From positions 806,001 to 870,000 of the forward strand of contig NZ_CP041616.1 in NCBI RefSeq assembly GCF_007197575.1: a DNA stretch of 64,000 nt, read 5' to 3'. The notes under the pieces were generated by a model that searched no databases, was not told the origin of the DNA, and worked only from the letters and a program-made list of their open reading frames with translations. Positions within the stretch are counted from its first letter, which is position 1, and each line of letters begins with the position of its first letter. Source of the DNA: Ornithinimicrobium ciconiae (lineage in GTDB: Bacteria > Actinomycetota > Actinomycetes > Actinomycetales > Dermatophilaceae). The translations under genes were made by a program, and so were the position numbers. Positions 10,084 to 18,752 of this stretch are shown here, one piece after another.

Positions 10084-11883
10084 TCAGGCGGGACGCTGCG
10101 GACTGGTCAGACCGTGCCCGGGCGAGGCTCCGCTCAGATGGCGGGCGGTGTTGACCAGTCCCACGTGGCTGAAGGCCTGAGGCGTGTTGCCCAGGTGGCG
10201 TCCCGTCGCCGGGTCAACCTCCTCAGAGAGCAGGCCGAGGTCGTTGCGGAGGGCCAGCAGGCGCTCGAAGTGCTCGCGCCCCTCGTCCACCCGGCCGATG
10301 CCGACGAGGGCGTCGGCGAGCCAGAAACTACAGAGCAGGAAAGCGCCCTCCTCCCCGGGCAGGCCGTCCACCCCGTGCTCGGTGCGATAACGCAGCACAT
10401 ACCCGCCCTCGGTGAGCTCCCGCTGCACCGCCTCAACAGTCCCGACGACGCGCTCGTCGTCCCACGGCAGGAACCCGACCTGAGGCATGAGCAGCAGGGC
10501 GGCATCCAGCCCGGGAGAGCCATAGAACTGGGTGAAGGTCCCGCGTGAGGCGTCGAAGCCCTCGGTGCACACCTCGTGGTGGATCCTTCCGGCCAGTGCT
10601 CTCCACCGGTCCACCGGGCCCTCCAGCCCAAAGTCCTCAACCGCCCGCACCGCCCGGTCGATCCCCGCCCACGCCATCACCTTCGAGTGCACGAACTGTC
10701 GGTCCGGACCGCGGATCTCCCACAGGGACTTGTCCGGTTGCTGCCAGTTGCCCTCGAGGAAGTCCAGCATCTCCCGTTGCAGGTCCCAGGCGTCGGGTGC
10801 GGAGGACAGACCCGTCTCGCGGGCCACATGGAGCATGTCGAGGACCTCCCCCCAGACGTCCAGCTGGAACTGTCCGGCCGCGCCGTTGCCCACCCGGACC
10901 GGGGGAGACCCCTCATAACCAGCGAGCCAGTCGAGCTCGTACTCAGGCAGTCGCCGCCGCCCGTCGATGCCATACATGATCTGCAGGTCGGCGGGGTCTC
11001 CGGCAACCGCTCGCAGCAACCAGTCCCGCCAGGCGAGTGCCTCGCCCTCGAAGCCGGTGCCCAGCAGGGCCTGCAGGGTGAACGTCGCATCACGCAACCA
11101 GCAGTAGCGGTAGTCCCAGTTGCGGACACCGCCGAGATCCTCGGGCAGTGACGTCGTCGCGGCGGCGACGATCCCGCCCGAGGGCGCATAGGTCAGGCCC
11201 TTGAGCGTGATGAGCGAGCGGCGCACGGCATCGGACCATCCCCCTCCGTAGTCGCAGTGGGAGATCCACTCCGCCCAGAATGCCTCGGTGTGCGCCAGCA
11301 CACGCTCGGCGTCCCGACGCCTCGGCTCCTTCTCGTGGCTGGGGTGGTGGGTGAGGATGAACGGCACCCGCTCACCGGCCGAGACCTCGAACTCGGCGGT
11401 GGTCATCAGGTCGTGCCCGTGGACCTCCACCGGGGTGTCCAGCCACACCGAGTCGGGGCCAGCGATGGCCGAGAGCTGGCTGCCGTGGTGTCTGACCCAG
11501 GGGACGATGTTGCCGTAGTCGAAGCGCAGCCGCAGGTCGCTGCGGACCCGCACGCGGCCGGAGACCCCCTCGACGATGCGCACCACGTCAGCGGCGTCGT
11601 CCCGCACCGGCATGAGGTCGATGACCCGCACCGTTCCGTCCGGGGTCTGCCACTCGGTCTCCAGGACCAGGGAGTCGCCTCGGTAGTGCCGGCGGGTGCA
11701 CCGATCGGCTCCGACCGGGGCGATGTGCCAGTAGCCGTTCTCGTCGGTGCCGAGCAGCTTGGCGAAGCAGGCGCCGGAGTCGAAGCGCGGCAGACACAGC
11801 CAGTCGATCGATCCGTCATTGCCGACCAGGGCCATCGTGTGCAGGTCCCCGATGACCCCGTAGTCCTCGATGGCCAGCGCCAC
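10084..11883 (-). CDS. glycoside hydrolase family 15 protein (trehalase/glucoamylase type)
   Basis: A 599-residue cytosolic enzyme: an N-terminal beta-sandwich (IEDYGVIGDLHTMALVGNDG) and an alpha/alpha barrel with conserved GGVRNWDYRYCWLRDATFT and an acidic motif near the C-terminus. This matches actinobacterial GH15 proteins, several of which are trehalases. No signal peptide, so an intracellular role in trehalose or maltodextrin breakdown is likely. The GTG start at 11883 has GGAGGA upstream. It is convergent with the FadH-type gene and divergent from the DHFR-like gene. Confidence 0.9.
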   Translation of the reverse strand: MALAIEDYGVIGDLHTMALVGNDGSIDWLCLPRFDSGACFAKLLGTDENGYWHIAPVGADRCTRRHYRGDSLVLETEWQTPDGTVRVIDLMPVRDDAADVVRIVEGVSGRVRVRSDLRLRFDYGNIVPWVRHHGSQLSAIAGPDSVWLDTPVEVHGHDLMTTAEFEVSAGERVPFILTHHPSHEKEPRRRDAERVLAHTEAFWAEWISHCDYGGGWSDAVRRSLITLKGLTYAPSGGIVAAATTSLPEDLGGVRNWDYRYCWLRDATFTLQALLGTGFEGEALAWRDWLLRAVAGDPADLQIMYGIDGRRRLPEYELDWLAGYEGSPPVRVGNGAAGQFQLDVWGEVLDMLHVARETGLSSAPDAWDLQREMLDFLEGNWQQPDKSLWEIRGPDRQFVHSKVMAWAGIDRAVRAVEDFGLEGPVDRWRALAGRIHHEVCTEGFDASRGTFTQFYGSPGLDAALLLMPQVGFLPWDDERVVGTVEAVQRELTEGGYVLRYRTEHGVDGLPGEEGAFLLCSFWLADALVGIGRVDEGREHFERLLALRNDLGLLSEEVDPATGRHLGNTPQAFSHVGLVNTARHLSGASPGHGLTSPQRPA

Positions 11884-12071
11884 GTGTCCTCCGTCCCGCC
11901 GTCACTGCCGGACGGCTTGCTCTCCGTCATACCTGCTCCCGGGAGGAGCCGCAACCGGCGAACGGTCGGCGGGGCGAGACTGTGGTCCCCGGGGCGACCG
12001 GCACGCCGATGAGTCTGACCGTTCGGAGTGGTCGGTTCAGGGAGTAGGACCACCACGACCCAGGAGGCACC

Positions 12072-12632
12072 ATGCGCAAGGTAGTTTCTGGCCTGTTCCA
12101 CTCCCTCGACGGAGCTGTCGAGGGGCCAGACCAGTGGCAGTTCGACAGCTTCGATGCCGAGCTCGGTGAGCTGATGACCCGCACGATCGGCAGCATCGAC
12201 GAGGCGATCATGGGCCGGGTGACCTATGAGGAGTGGTCCGGCTACTGGCCGAACTCAGCTCCGGGCGAGGACAACCCCTTCTCTGAGTTCATCAACACGG
12301 TCCCCAAGCACGTCGCCTCCACCACCCTCACCGGACCCTTGGCGTGGCAGAACTCGCACCTGATCGAGGGCAACCTGCACGACCACGTGCGCCATCTCAA
12401 GGAGAGCCAAGGGCACGACGTCGGGGTGCAGGGAAGCATCAGCATCGTGCGCGAGCTGTTCCTTGCCGGGCTGCTCGACGAACTGGTGCTGGTCACCCAC
12501 CCGGTGATTGCCGGCAGGTCCTTCCGCCGCCTCTTCCAGCACGAGGATCCGACCACCCGTCTTGACCTCACCGACCTCGTTCGCACCTCGGCAGGCAATG
12601 TCGTGCAGACCTACCGGCTGCGCCCCACCTGA
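12072..12632 (+). CDS. dihydrofolate reductase family protein (RibD C-terminal-like)
   Basis: A 186-residue protein with the fold shared by DHFR and the RibD reductase domain: MRKVVSGLFHSLDGAVEGP at the N-terminus, AIMGRVTYEEW as the NADPH-loop region, VGVQGSISIVREL, and a C-terminal LVLVTHPVIAGRSF. The start has GGAGG with ideal spacing. Proteins of this small family are common in actinobacteria and their true substrates are mostly unknown, so a folate role should not be assumed. Confidence 0.88.
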   Translation: MRKVVSGLFHSLDGAVEGPDQWQFDSFDAELGELMTRTIGSIDEAIMGRVTYEEWSGYWPNSAPGEDNPFSEFINTVPKHVASTTLTGPLAWQNSHLIEGNLHDHVRHLKESQGHDVGVQGSISIVRELFLAGLLDELVLVTHPVIAGRSFRRLFQHEDPTTRLDLTDLVRTSAGNVVQTYRLRPT

Positions 12633-12688
12633 GCCCGCCAGGTCACAACGAGGGCCTCCCCCCGCCGCCGACACCACAGTGCGTCAGG

Positions 12689-13051
12689 GTGCTGGGGATA
12701 CAGTCCACGCCGTGCGCTGCTGATGGCAGCGCCCTGAAGTACCGCGGCGAGCTCATGGCGCCGAACTGGGATCTCCAGGGGGTCATCACTCTCCGAGGCG
12801 AGTGCTTAGGGGTCCTTGACGCCGACGATGCGGGGGACCACAGGTTCGTCACGCTCGCGCTACCCATGCCTGTCTCTTGGGATGCAAGATCTCAGACCGT
12901 GTGCGGGACTGGTTACGAGTTCGCTGTGGGGGACGAGCTCGATGTGTCCGGAATGCTGATTCAGGATGACACCGCGCTGCCCACAGCCTGCCAGGACGAG
13001 ACTCGCCAGATCGTGGTCAGCAGCAACGCCTGGATCAGTTCGGCTAGATGA
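12689..13051 (+). CDS. hypothetical protein (120 aa), possibly a gene fragment
   Basis: An isolated reading frame with ordinary amino-acid composition (MAPNWDLQGVITLRGECLG, then VGDELDVSGML) and less extreme GC than its neighbours. The start is unclear and no ribosome site is evident. The beta-rich pattern resembles an OB-like or small extracellular domain, and STPCAADG near the N-terminus might be the remains of a lipobox, but I recognise no family. It could be the tail of a longer lost gene. Confidence 0.4.
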   Translation: MLGIQSTPCAADGSALKYRGELMAPNWDLQGVITLRGECLGVLDADDAGDHRFVTLALPMPVSWDARSQTVCGTGYEFAVGDELDVSGMLIQDDTALPTACQDETRQIVVSSNAWISSAR

Positions 13052-13174
13052 TTCGAGGGCCCGGCAGTCCCTAGCCTCCACCGGCACGGCCAACTGTGGG
13101 ATGGGTTGGCGTTCTCGCAGGTCAACCGGCATTTCCAGCACATAAACTAGGGTGCGGGATGCCGATAAACCGAA

Positions 13175-13251
13175 TGGTGGCCAGGGGCGGGGTCGAACCG
13201 CCGACCTTCCGATTTTCAGTCGGACGCTCGTACCAACTGAGCTACCTGGCC
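13175..13251 (-). tRNA. tRNA-Phe (GAA)
   Basis: On the minus strand the acceptor arm GGCCAGG/CCTGGCC, the D-arm AGCTCAGTTGGTA, the anticodon loop CTGAAAA with anticodon GAA, and the T-arm GGTTCGACC are all present, with CCA encoded at 13177-13175. This tRNA borders the less GC-rich accessory segment to its right, a usual place for integration. Confidence 0.97.
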
Positions 13252-13332
13252 GGGTCTGCGCTGCCAGAGGTGATCTGACCTGCGCAAACAGGACGCCGGA
13301 GTGATCCGGCGCGGGATCACTATACCTGACGG

Positions 13333-13938
13333 GTGCGTGTCGTCCCGTATCGCCTGGTGTCACGGTGGATCACCCCATCCATGGGAAGATGCTGGGAAAC
13401 TACGTTGAAGATCACCGCGACTCTCGTACTCGGCGGAGAGACGTTCCGGTCCATCCGTGACAGTGCCAAGATCGTGTCCTACGTCCCGGGTGCGATGGCC
13501 CTCTCGGCGGCGCTTGTCCTGGTCAGCCTCTATTTCACGCTCCGCGCCGCCCACGGCCCTGCCTGCCTGGATACCAAAATCAGGGAGACACTCGAGCAGA
13601 GCTCGGACCGCGACATGCGTCGGGCGGGCGCGGCGGCCGCGAGCCTCAAGGGTGCTCAGTGGCTACTCCCGCTAGCAGTGCTGCTCTTTCTCGCGGCTCT
13701 CGTCACCATGTGGTCCATCGCCGCCGTCGCGCGCGAGAGCACTCCCGACGCACCAGAACGCCAGGCCAATGCCGCCGATACCACGCCAACCGACGTGCTC
13801 CGCGACCTGCACGGGCACCCCCGGCCCGCCCGCCCGCACACCCAAGTCGGCCCCGACCCACCCGATCAACACCGTCAGTTGGGGTCAACCCGACAGCTGC
13901 GGAACTCAGGCGTGAGGTTGACCAAGGCTTTACTGTGA
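13333..13938 (+). CDS. hypothetical membrane protein with two transmembrane helices
   Basis: Two clear hydrophobic helices (about residues 52-71, then WLLPLAVLLFLAALVTMW) flank a charged loop with ETLEQSSDRDMRRAG. No family recognised. The start is uncertain among GTG 13333, ATG 13381 and TTG 13405. The last 50 residues (His, Pro and Gln-rich) read like a shifted frame, so the 3' end may be damaged. It lies between tRNA-Phe and the sdp operon. Confidence 0.45.
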   Translation: MRVVPYRLVSRWITPSMGRCWETTLKITATLVLGGETFRSIRDSAKIVSYVPGAMALSAALVLVSLYFTLRAAHGPACLDTKIRETLEQSSDRDMRRAGAAAASLKGAQWLLPLAVLLFLAALVTMWSIAAVARESTPDAPERQANAADTTPTDVLRDLHGHPRPARPHTQVGPDPPDQHRQLGSTRQLRNSGVRLTKALL

Positions 13939-14042
13939 ACTGGGCCAACGCGAACTAGAAATTTACTGGCGTGAGGCTTAGTGGTGGCCGATGCATGGCA
14001 CGATCTCAAGGGACAGATTCGTAATGGGCGGATGGGGTTGCA

Positions 14043-14783
14043 ATGAAGACGATGATAGAGATGTCAAGGAGCCATACCACGGGCGAGCCTGAGTCGCGCT
14101 GGCAGGTGTGGCAACGCAGTTTGACCGCGACTCTGGTGTCAGTATTGCTTCTTGCGGGTAGTCCGGTGATGGCAGCATCGGAATCGGACGGAGCGCGTCC
14201 TGGAGCTGACAACGTCAGTGTGGTGGACATCGACCGAAAGTACAGCGACGGAGACGTCTTGAAGTTGCTGCTGGCAGGCCAGGGGCCGGTAGCCGACGAC
14301 AACCCCGAACTGCTGCGCTACCTCGGTTTCGCAGCAAATCGGCCGATGACCGACCCTGAGATTCTCGACGAACTGGTTGTGGACTTCCTTGAGTACTATC
14401 CCGAGTTTTCCGAGGAGATCCGGGCACCCCTTGAATCAGGAGATCCGAGGCAGGTTGAGCATGCGTTGATGGACCTCACGACTGTGTATGAGGGGTACTA
14501 CCTAGAGACTTATGAGGTGCGGTTAAACACCGGCGACTACGGTATGGCGGGCTGCGGGTGGGCAGTGGCCTGTGCCTATGTTGCAGTTACAGGCTTGGCA
14601 GTTGCGAACGGCGCTGCCTACGCGACTGTGGCTGGCGTCACCTTTGTCTTTGTCGCTGCAGCCGCGGTCTTCGTCGTCGGTCCAATTGCCTACCTTGACG
14701 ACAAGAACGGCGTGGATTCGCGCGCAACGGCCTTGGAGAAGGACGAGATCACACTTCGTATTGCCGAGGCACTCGCAGCCTGA
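14043..14783 (+). CDS. sdpC: SdpC-family antimicrobial peptide precursor
   Basis: A 246-residue secreted precursor. Residues about 26-45 are a signal peptide ending VMA/AS. A conserved pro-region follows (SDGDVLKLLLAGQGPVA, 68-84). From 171 to about 216 comes a very hydrophobic stretch with Cys171 and Cys177. In Bacillus subtilis SdpC the mature 42-residue killing peptide is cut from an equally placed hydrophobic segment, and its two cysteines, also six residues apart, form a disulfide. A charged tail (DDKNGVDSR onward) would be removed. The peptide should collapse the proton motive force of neighbouring cells. It is translationally coupled to sdpA (TGATG overlap). GC is lower than flanking genes. 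The ATG at 14043 gives a long N-region; ATG 14061 is possible. Confidence 0.88.
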   Translation: MKTMIEMSRSHTTGEPESRWQVWQRSLTATLVSVLLLAGSPVMAASESDGARPGADNVSVVDIDRKYSDGDVLKLLLAGQGPVADDNPELLRYLGFAANRPMTDPEILDELVVDFLEYYPEFSEEIRAPLESGDPRQVEHALMDLTTVYEGYYLETYEVRLNTGDYGMAGCGWAVACAYVAVTGLAVANGAAYATVAGVTFVFVAAAAVFVVGPIAYLDDKNGVDSRATALEKDEITLRIAEALAA

Positions 14784-15382
14784 TGTCTGATTTGGGTTCC
14801 ATTGAAGCAGTTGAACGAAAACTCGGCTGGCAGGGTTTGGTGTCACTGCTCTTGGTCTTGGGAACGCTTGCTCTCACGATCTTCTACTCAATGCCGAGCA
14901 ACGTTCTCAGCACGCGGGATGGCTCCAAACTGCGAACAGTGAGCGTGGAGTTGGCGCAACAAAGTTGGGTATTTTTCACTCGGCCACCTTCGTACCACGA
15001 ATTGACTCCATACAGCGTGGAAGGAAACGGCGAGATTGTCTCCGCACTGCGGTTTCCGCAGACGAACCCAGACAACTTGTTCGGTCTAGCCCGTAAGCAG
15101 CGAGCCCAAGGCCCAGAGATGGCAAACCTCGTCGGTGTGGTCGGGTCAGATTCGTGGGTCGCCTGTGGGGACTTGACGGCTGAGGTCGACTGCGCACGCC
15201 GCGCGACCGAAGAACTTGATGTGATTGAGATCGTAAACACCTCGACTGTCCCCACGATTTGCGGAAAGTCCGTCCTCGTTGAGAACGAACCGGTCCGGTG
15301 GTCTTTCCGTGACGTGTACGAGGGCCAACGATTGCCTGTTCGGGCCACGTTGCTTGAAGCTAAATGTGAGGAGTCCCGGTGA
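14783..15382 (+). CDS. sdpA: SdpA-family antimicrobial peptide maturation protein
   Basis: A 199-residue protein with one N-terminal transmembrane helix (about 17-36) and an extracytoplasmic domain. It shows family features: SWVFFTRPPSYHELTPY (about 61-77) and NLFGLARKQRAQGPE (about 95-109), plus four Cys residues late in the domain. In B. subtilis SdpA and SdpB are both required to turn the SdpC precursor into active toxin. Its ATG overlaps the sdpC stop, and its own stop overlaps the sdpB GTG (GTGA). Unlike Bacillus SdpA, which is described as cytosolic, this one appears membrane-anchored, as is usual in actinobacterial members as I recall them. Confidence 0.85.
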   Translation: MSDLGSIEAVERKLGWQGLVSLLLVLGTLALTIFYSMPSNVLSTRDGSKLRTVSVELAQQSWVFFTRPPSYHELTPYSVEGNGEIVSALRFPQTNPDNLFGLARKQRAQGPEMANLVGVVGSDSWVACGDLTAEVDCARRATEELDVIEIVNTSTVPTICGKSVLVENEPVRWSFRDVYEGQRLPVRATLLEAKCEESR

Positions 15383-16383
15383 CTTGGAGCTCCATTCGTC
15401 GCAGGAATACCGATGTCATCCCATCCATCGCCCAAGCTGTCGGGGACTTCGACGTTCGGCGATCGCGTGTTTTTGCCGTTGCGCGGTCCCTCATGGCAAT
15501 TGCCCAGATTACAGTCCTACTTTTCACCCCGACCTCGTACTTGATCGTCCCGGTAGCGGGGGCGCCGACTGGACCTCAGTGTGGAAATTTCAACGACTGG
15601 ACGGCTTACTGTCTAGTGGGCAGCACGGATCTTCAGTGGGTCTCCTGGCTCCTAATTGCGGGCCTCGTGCTGGTGATCTCAGGGGCGCTGCCGAGGATGA
15701 CCGCCGTTTTGCATGTTTGGATAACCTTCTCGATCTCCACTGCCATTGTTCTTCCGGACGGAGGGGAGTCGGCCGCGCAGTTGTTCTGTGTGTTCTTTTT
15801 GTTGATTGGACTCGCTGACTCTAGGAGGAACCACTGGTCGGTCTCGCCTGCTGGCACATCACCGTCGCCATTGGCGCCTGCCGCTTGGGCTGGATGGTGG
15901 GGCCTTCGGGTGCAGGTATTTTGGATTTATGTGACGGCTAGTATTGCCAAGTTTTCCGTGGCTGAGTGGGCTGACGGGAGTGCCATATACTATGTGACTC
16001 GTCAAGTATTCTTCGGGGTGGATGGCCCCCTCGCCGGCCCAATCCTTTTCCTCACTGAAATCCCTATCGTCAGCCTGGGGTTGACCTGGGGATCGATGAT
16101 TCTGGAACTCTCAATCGCGATCCTGGTTCTGTTGCCATACCGGTATCGACGTGGGGCGTTCTTTTTGTCAGCCATGTTCCATGTCGGAATCATCTTTACG
16201 ATCGGGCTATGGAGTTTCGGGGCGATCATGATCGCAGGAGTTCTGGCGACGCTGTCGGACCGTGGGTCCCATCATGGTTTCATTTCAGTGGCCCACGTTG
16301 ATGACGAATCGGGTCGGACCGTTCCTGCGGGCTGCCAAGTGAAGGTCCGAGATCGGGAAGCGCCGGCGGGTGTGAGCGCATGA
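15379..16383 (+). CDS. sdpB: SdpB-family membrane protein (HTTM-like)
   Basis: A 334-residue polytopic membrane protein with about seven hydrophobic helices, belonging to the HTTM (vitamin K-dependent carboxylase-like transmembrane) group that includes SdpB. Landmarks are GNFNDWTAYCLVG, FWIYVTASIAKFSVAEWADG and LPYRYRRGAFFLSAMFHVGI. It is needed with SdpA for toxin maturation in Bacillus; the chemistry is unknown. The GTG start sits inside the sdpA stop. Its own TGA at 16381 overlaps the purine-rich ribosome site of sdpI. Confidence 0.86.
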   Translation: MTWSSIRRRNTDVIPSIAQAVGDFDVRRSRVFAVARSLMAIAQITVLLFTPTSYLIVPVAGAPTGPQCGNFNDWTAYCLVGSTDLQWVSWLLIAGLVLVISGALPRMTAVLHVWITFSISTAIVLPDGGESAAQLFCVFFLLIGLADSRRNHWSVSPAGTSPSPLAPAAWAGWWGLRVQVFWIYVTASIAKFSVAEWADGSAIYYVTRQVFFGVDGPLAGPILFLTEIPIVSLGLTWGSMILELSIAILVLLPYRYRRGAFFLSAMFHVGIIFTIGLWSFGAIMIAGVLATLSDRGSHHGFISVAHVDDESGRTVPAGCQVKVRDREAPAGVSA

Positions 16384-16393
16384 GGAGCGGCGT

Positions 16394-16747
16394 GTGGTGC
16401 TGATCGTAGGGATGGCTGTGCTTGTGTGTTGGTCGATGTGGCAACTGGAGCCATCCCGCATGGAACGCAAGGGACCCAACGCCTGGATCGGGATGCGAAG
16501 TCCGGCGACCGTCGCATCACCTCAGGCTTGGGCCGCAGCTCACCGAGCTGCTTGGCCGGCTGCCCGGGCAGGTTGCCTCTTGGCCCTGGTGTTACTGGCC
16601 GCAGCAGGTGTGGTCGCCGCCATGCCTTCGGGGCTGAGCCAGTTTGAGATCGGCTCGCTAGGGACGGGGGCGGCGACAATCGCCATTCTTATTACCTTCC
16701 TGATCGCCTTCCGTAAAGCTGAGCACGCGGCTTCGTCAGCGGAGTGA
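16394..16747 (+). CDS. sdpI: SdpI-family immunity protein
   Basis: A 117-residue protein with an N-terminal helix, a central motif GPNAWIGMRSPATVASPQAW followed by HRAAW, and two further helices (LLALVLLAAAGVVAAM and ATIAILITFLIAF). The G-x-R-[ST]-P-x-T ... W ... H-R pattern is the signature of the SdpI C-terminal domain. In Bacillus SdpI protects the producer and also signals to the autorepressor SdpR. Here it is shorter than Bacillus SdpI, lacking the extra N-terminal helices, and no sdpR-like gene is adjacent. The GTG start is preceded by GAGGAG at 16382-16387 with 6 nt spacing. Confidence 0.85.
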   Translation: MVLIVGMAVLVCWSMWQLEPSRMERKGPNAWIGMRSPATVASPQAWAAAHRAAWPAARAGCLLALVLLAAAGVVAAMPSGLSQFEIGSLGTGAATIAILITFLIAFRKAEHAASSAE

Positions 16748-16755
16748 ACTGACGA

Positions 16756-16878
16756 CGACCCGCATTCTCGAGGCTCAGGACCCTGGATGAGGTCCGGTCC
16801 TTAAAGGAAGGCGACCGCGAACTGAGGTCGATGATCGAGCGACTGGCTGCAGAGATCGTCCGGCTTGAGAGTCACTGA
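16756..16878 (+). pseudogene. C-terminal remnant of a coiled-coil protein
   Basis: Frame 16756-16878 reads PAFSRLRTLDEVRSLKEGD, then RELRSMIERLAAEIVRLESH and a stop. The heptad pattern indicates a coiled coil and the codon use is coding-like. There is no start codon, so only a gene tail survives. Such tails occur in transposon-associated helper proteins, but no family can be fixed from 40 residues. Confidence 0.4.
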
Positions 16879-16880
16879 GA

Positions 16881-17498
16881 TTGACGGAGCCAGTGTGCGC
16901 GTCGCGTTTGGTTGAGGCGGTTGGTGTTCAGGCTGCTTCGGCTGCCCGCCGCCTCAGGTCAACTCTGCTAGGCCGGGCCGCCTGCGGTGGTCAGTCAGGG
17001 TCCGCCGCGACGTCCCCGACGAGATCGGTGTCGATGCGTATCAGTGTGTCAGCGACGATGGGAATGTATCAGCCGCGCCGGACCGAGCGAGGCAGTTCGA
17101 GGGCCGCCACGCCGATGACACTTCGGGAAGACACCCACGTCTGGCCGTGCTCGTACACGTGCCAGTTGTTGTGGTCCCAGGACACGGCGTGCCTCGGTCT
17201 CGTCGATGACGCGGATATCTGCGGCCACGCCATACTTGGACAGGGGCCGGATGATGGTGAGCTCCTTCAGCTCAACGAAGACGACCTTCGGGTTGCGGTT
17301 CGTTTCGCGATGCGAAGGAACGTGAGCCTGGGCCGGCCCGCGTCCGCGTGGGTCGCCGAACTGTCCGCCCGCGACGAACTGCTCCACCGGGTCCGCCACG
17401 ACCGCGCGCTGTCGGACGAGGAGGTCGGCTGGGCAGGTCAGGGCGGGGAGCGCGCATACCTCATGGGGGAGAGACTCGCTCAGGCCCTGGCTTCGTGA
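16881..17498 (+). CDS. uncharacterised, probably decayed reading frame
   Basis: Only the last 70 residues (from about 17283) look coding, with GC-rich third positions: AMRRNVSLGRPASAWVAEL and VRHDRALSDEEVGWAGQGG. The first two thirds have an unnatural composition, and fragments in other frames and on the minus strand are equally plausible there. I recognise no family. It is most likely part of the mobile-element debris between the sdp operon and the IS3 remnant. Confidence 0.25.
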   Translation: MTEPVCASRLVEAVGVQAASAARRLRSTLLGRAACGGQSGSAATSPTRSVSMRISVSATMGMYQPRRTERGSSRAATPMTLREDTHVWPCSYTCQLLWSQDTACLGLVDDADICGHAILGQGPDDGELLQLNEDDLRVAVRFAMRRNVSLGRPASAWVAELSARDELLHRVRHDRALSDEEVGWAGQGGERAYLMGERLAQALAS

Positions 17499-17532
17499 GC
17501 TCGCTGCAAGCGTCGTCGCGGAGAACGTCCCT

Positions 17533-18594
17533 GTGCGAACACCCGCACGCAGCAAGCAAGAGAAGCTCCTGGTCGGTTTCGAACCGTGGATCGACGAGGT
17601 GACCGGTCGGGAGAACATCCTGGTCGCCTACGGGCAGTCGTACCGATGGCGTACCCGTCAACCTTCTGCGGACCTGTCGCCGATGGCGTCGTTGAGACGT
17701 GGGTGGCAGGCGAACCGTGCGGGGTCTGTGGTACTCGCACGGTCCCTAGCGCGTGAACTCCACGCGGCGATCGCGCACGCGGTCGTCGACGCGGTCGACG
17801 CAGACCAGGTAGGAGTCGCCCGGATCCTGCGTGGGCAGTCGGCCGCCGTCGGACTGCTGCCAGCGGCCGCCGCCGGCCAACTCGCCGCGGACCGCCAGAA
17901 GCACACCGAACTGGAGAACCTCGTCCGGACAGCCCAGGCGGACGCTGATGCTGCAGCAAGCTACGCACGCTCGCTACACCGGACACCCCTGCGCCCGGCA
18001 GAAGCCCAAGGGCACGCCCACCCCAGCGCAGCCTCACGATCCGGCGGACACCATCACCCGGGACGACCTGGCGCTCGTCGCGCACGTCCTGGCGCACCTG
18101 TCCGACTCTGACACGGGTGACGGTAAAACCCGGGCGGCACTCGCACAAGTCATCGAACGGCTTCGATTCACCAACATCCGAGACTGGGATGCCACCGGCG
18201 AGGTCATCATCGCCTTCCCCAACGCCGGTGGGACAGACATTCTCGTCGGCCTGATCCCATTCACCGTGCCCACCGGCGAGAGCCTTGACTCCCGAATCAA
18301 CGCCATCAACCGCTCCCAAGCCGCGTGCACGGCACCACCCGACCAGATCTCCACCCACCCGTACCTCCGCTCCGGAAACGTCTGGGACCGCTCCCGCGAC
18401 AAAACCAGAGCACTCAGCAAGGGCCTCATCCTCCAAGGGATGGAACCCTACGCCGCCCGGGCCCTCATTCACCACCATCTGCGCATCGCGCGCTCCACCG
18501 TCTACAGCCTGCTCACCGGCCACACACACGCACCAGTCCCGGAAGGACTCGACCCCCGGTACCTGACCGCCCACGACTTCGCCACCCACGCTGA
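17533..18594 (+). pseudogene. frameshifted uncharacterised gene in mobile-element debris
   Basis: Coding character runs in one frame from about 17490 to 17955 (KLLVGFEPWIDEVTGRENIL, AYGQSYRWRTR, later GQLAADRQKHTELENLVRT). It then continues in the next frame from about 17950 (ITRDDLALVAHVLAHLSD, ERLRFTNIRDWDATGEV, STVYSLLTGHTHAPVPEGL). The switch without a stop-start pair indicates a one-base frameshift. No known domain is recognised. Its 3' end runs without a stop into an IS3 transposase tail, so the gene was probably cut by that insertion. Confidence 0.4.
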
Positions 18595-18752
18595 GGCGAT
18601 CACCGCCGTCAGCACCTGGATCGAGACCGTCTACAACCGCCGCCGACGCCACAGCGCCCTCGGCCAGATCAACCCGGTAGCCTTCGAGCACCGACTCAGC
18701 ACAGCGGTCGATCAGGCCGCTTAACCGATGTCCACGAAACGGGGTCAACCCC
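18595..18752 (+). mobile_element. IS3-family insertion sequence remnant (transposase C-terminus and right end)
   Basis: The last 40 codons before the TAA at 18722 read VSTWIETVYNRRRRHSALG and NPVAFEHRL, the typical C-terminal end of IS3-group transposases (the YN-R-RRHSALG block after the DDE catalytic core). TGTCCACGAAACGGGGTCAA and the following CCCC (18729-18752) look like the terminal inverted repeat of such elements. The catalytic core and left end are missing. Confidence 0.72.

Noticed and set aside
13878..13890. TTGGGGTCAACCC as a second insertion-sequence end
   Set aside because: It shares only the GGGTCAACC core with the IS3 end at 18.7 kb, and no transposase sequence adjoins it.
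17049..17300. minus-strand gene remnant with WDHNNWHVYEHGQTW-like sequence
   Set aside because: The frame is broken by a stop and other frames look equally plausible; nothing could be assigned.
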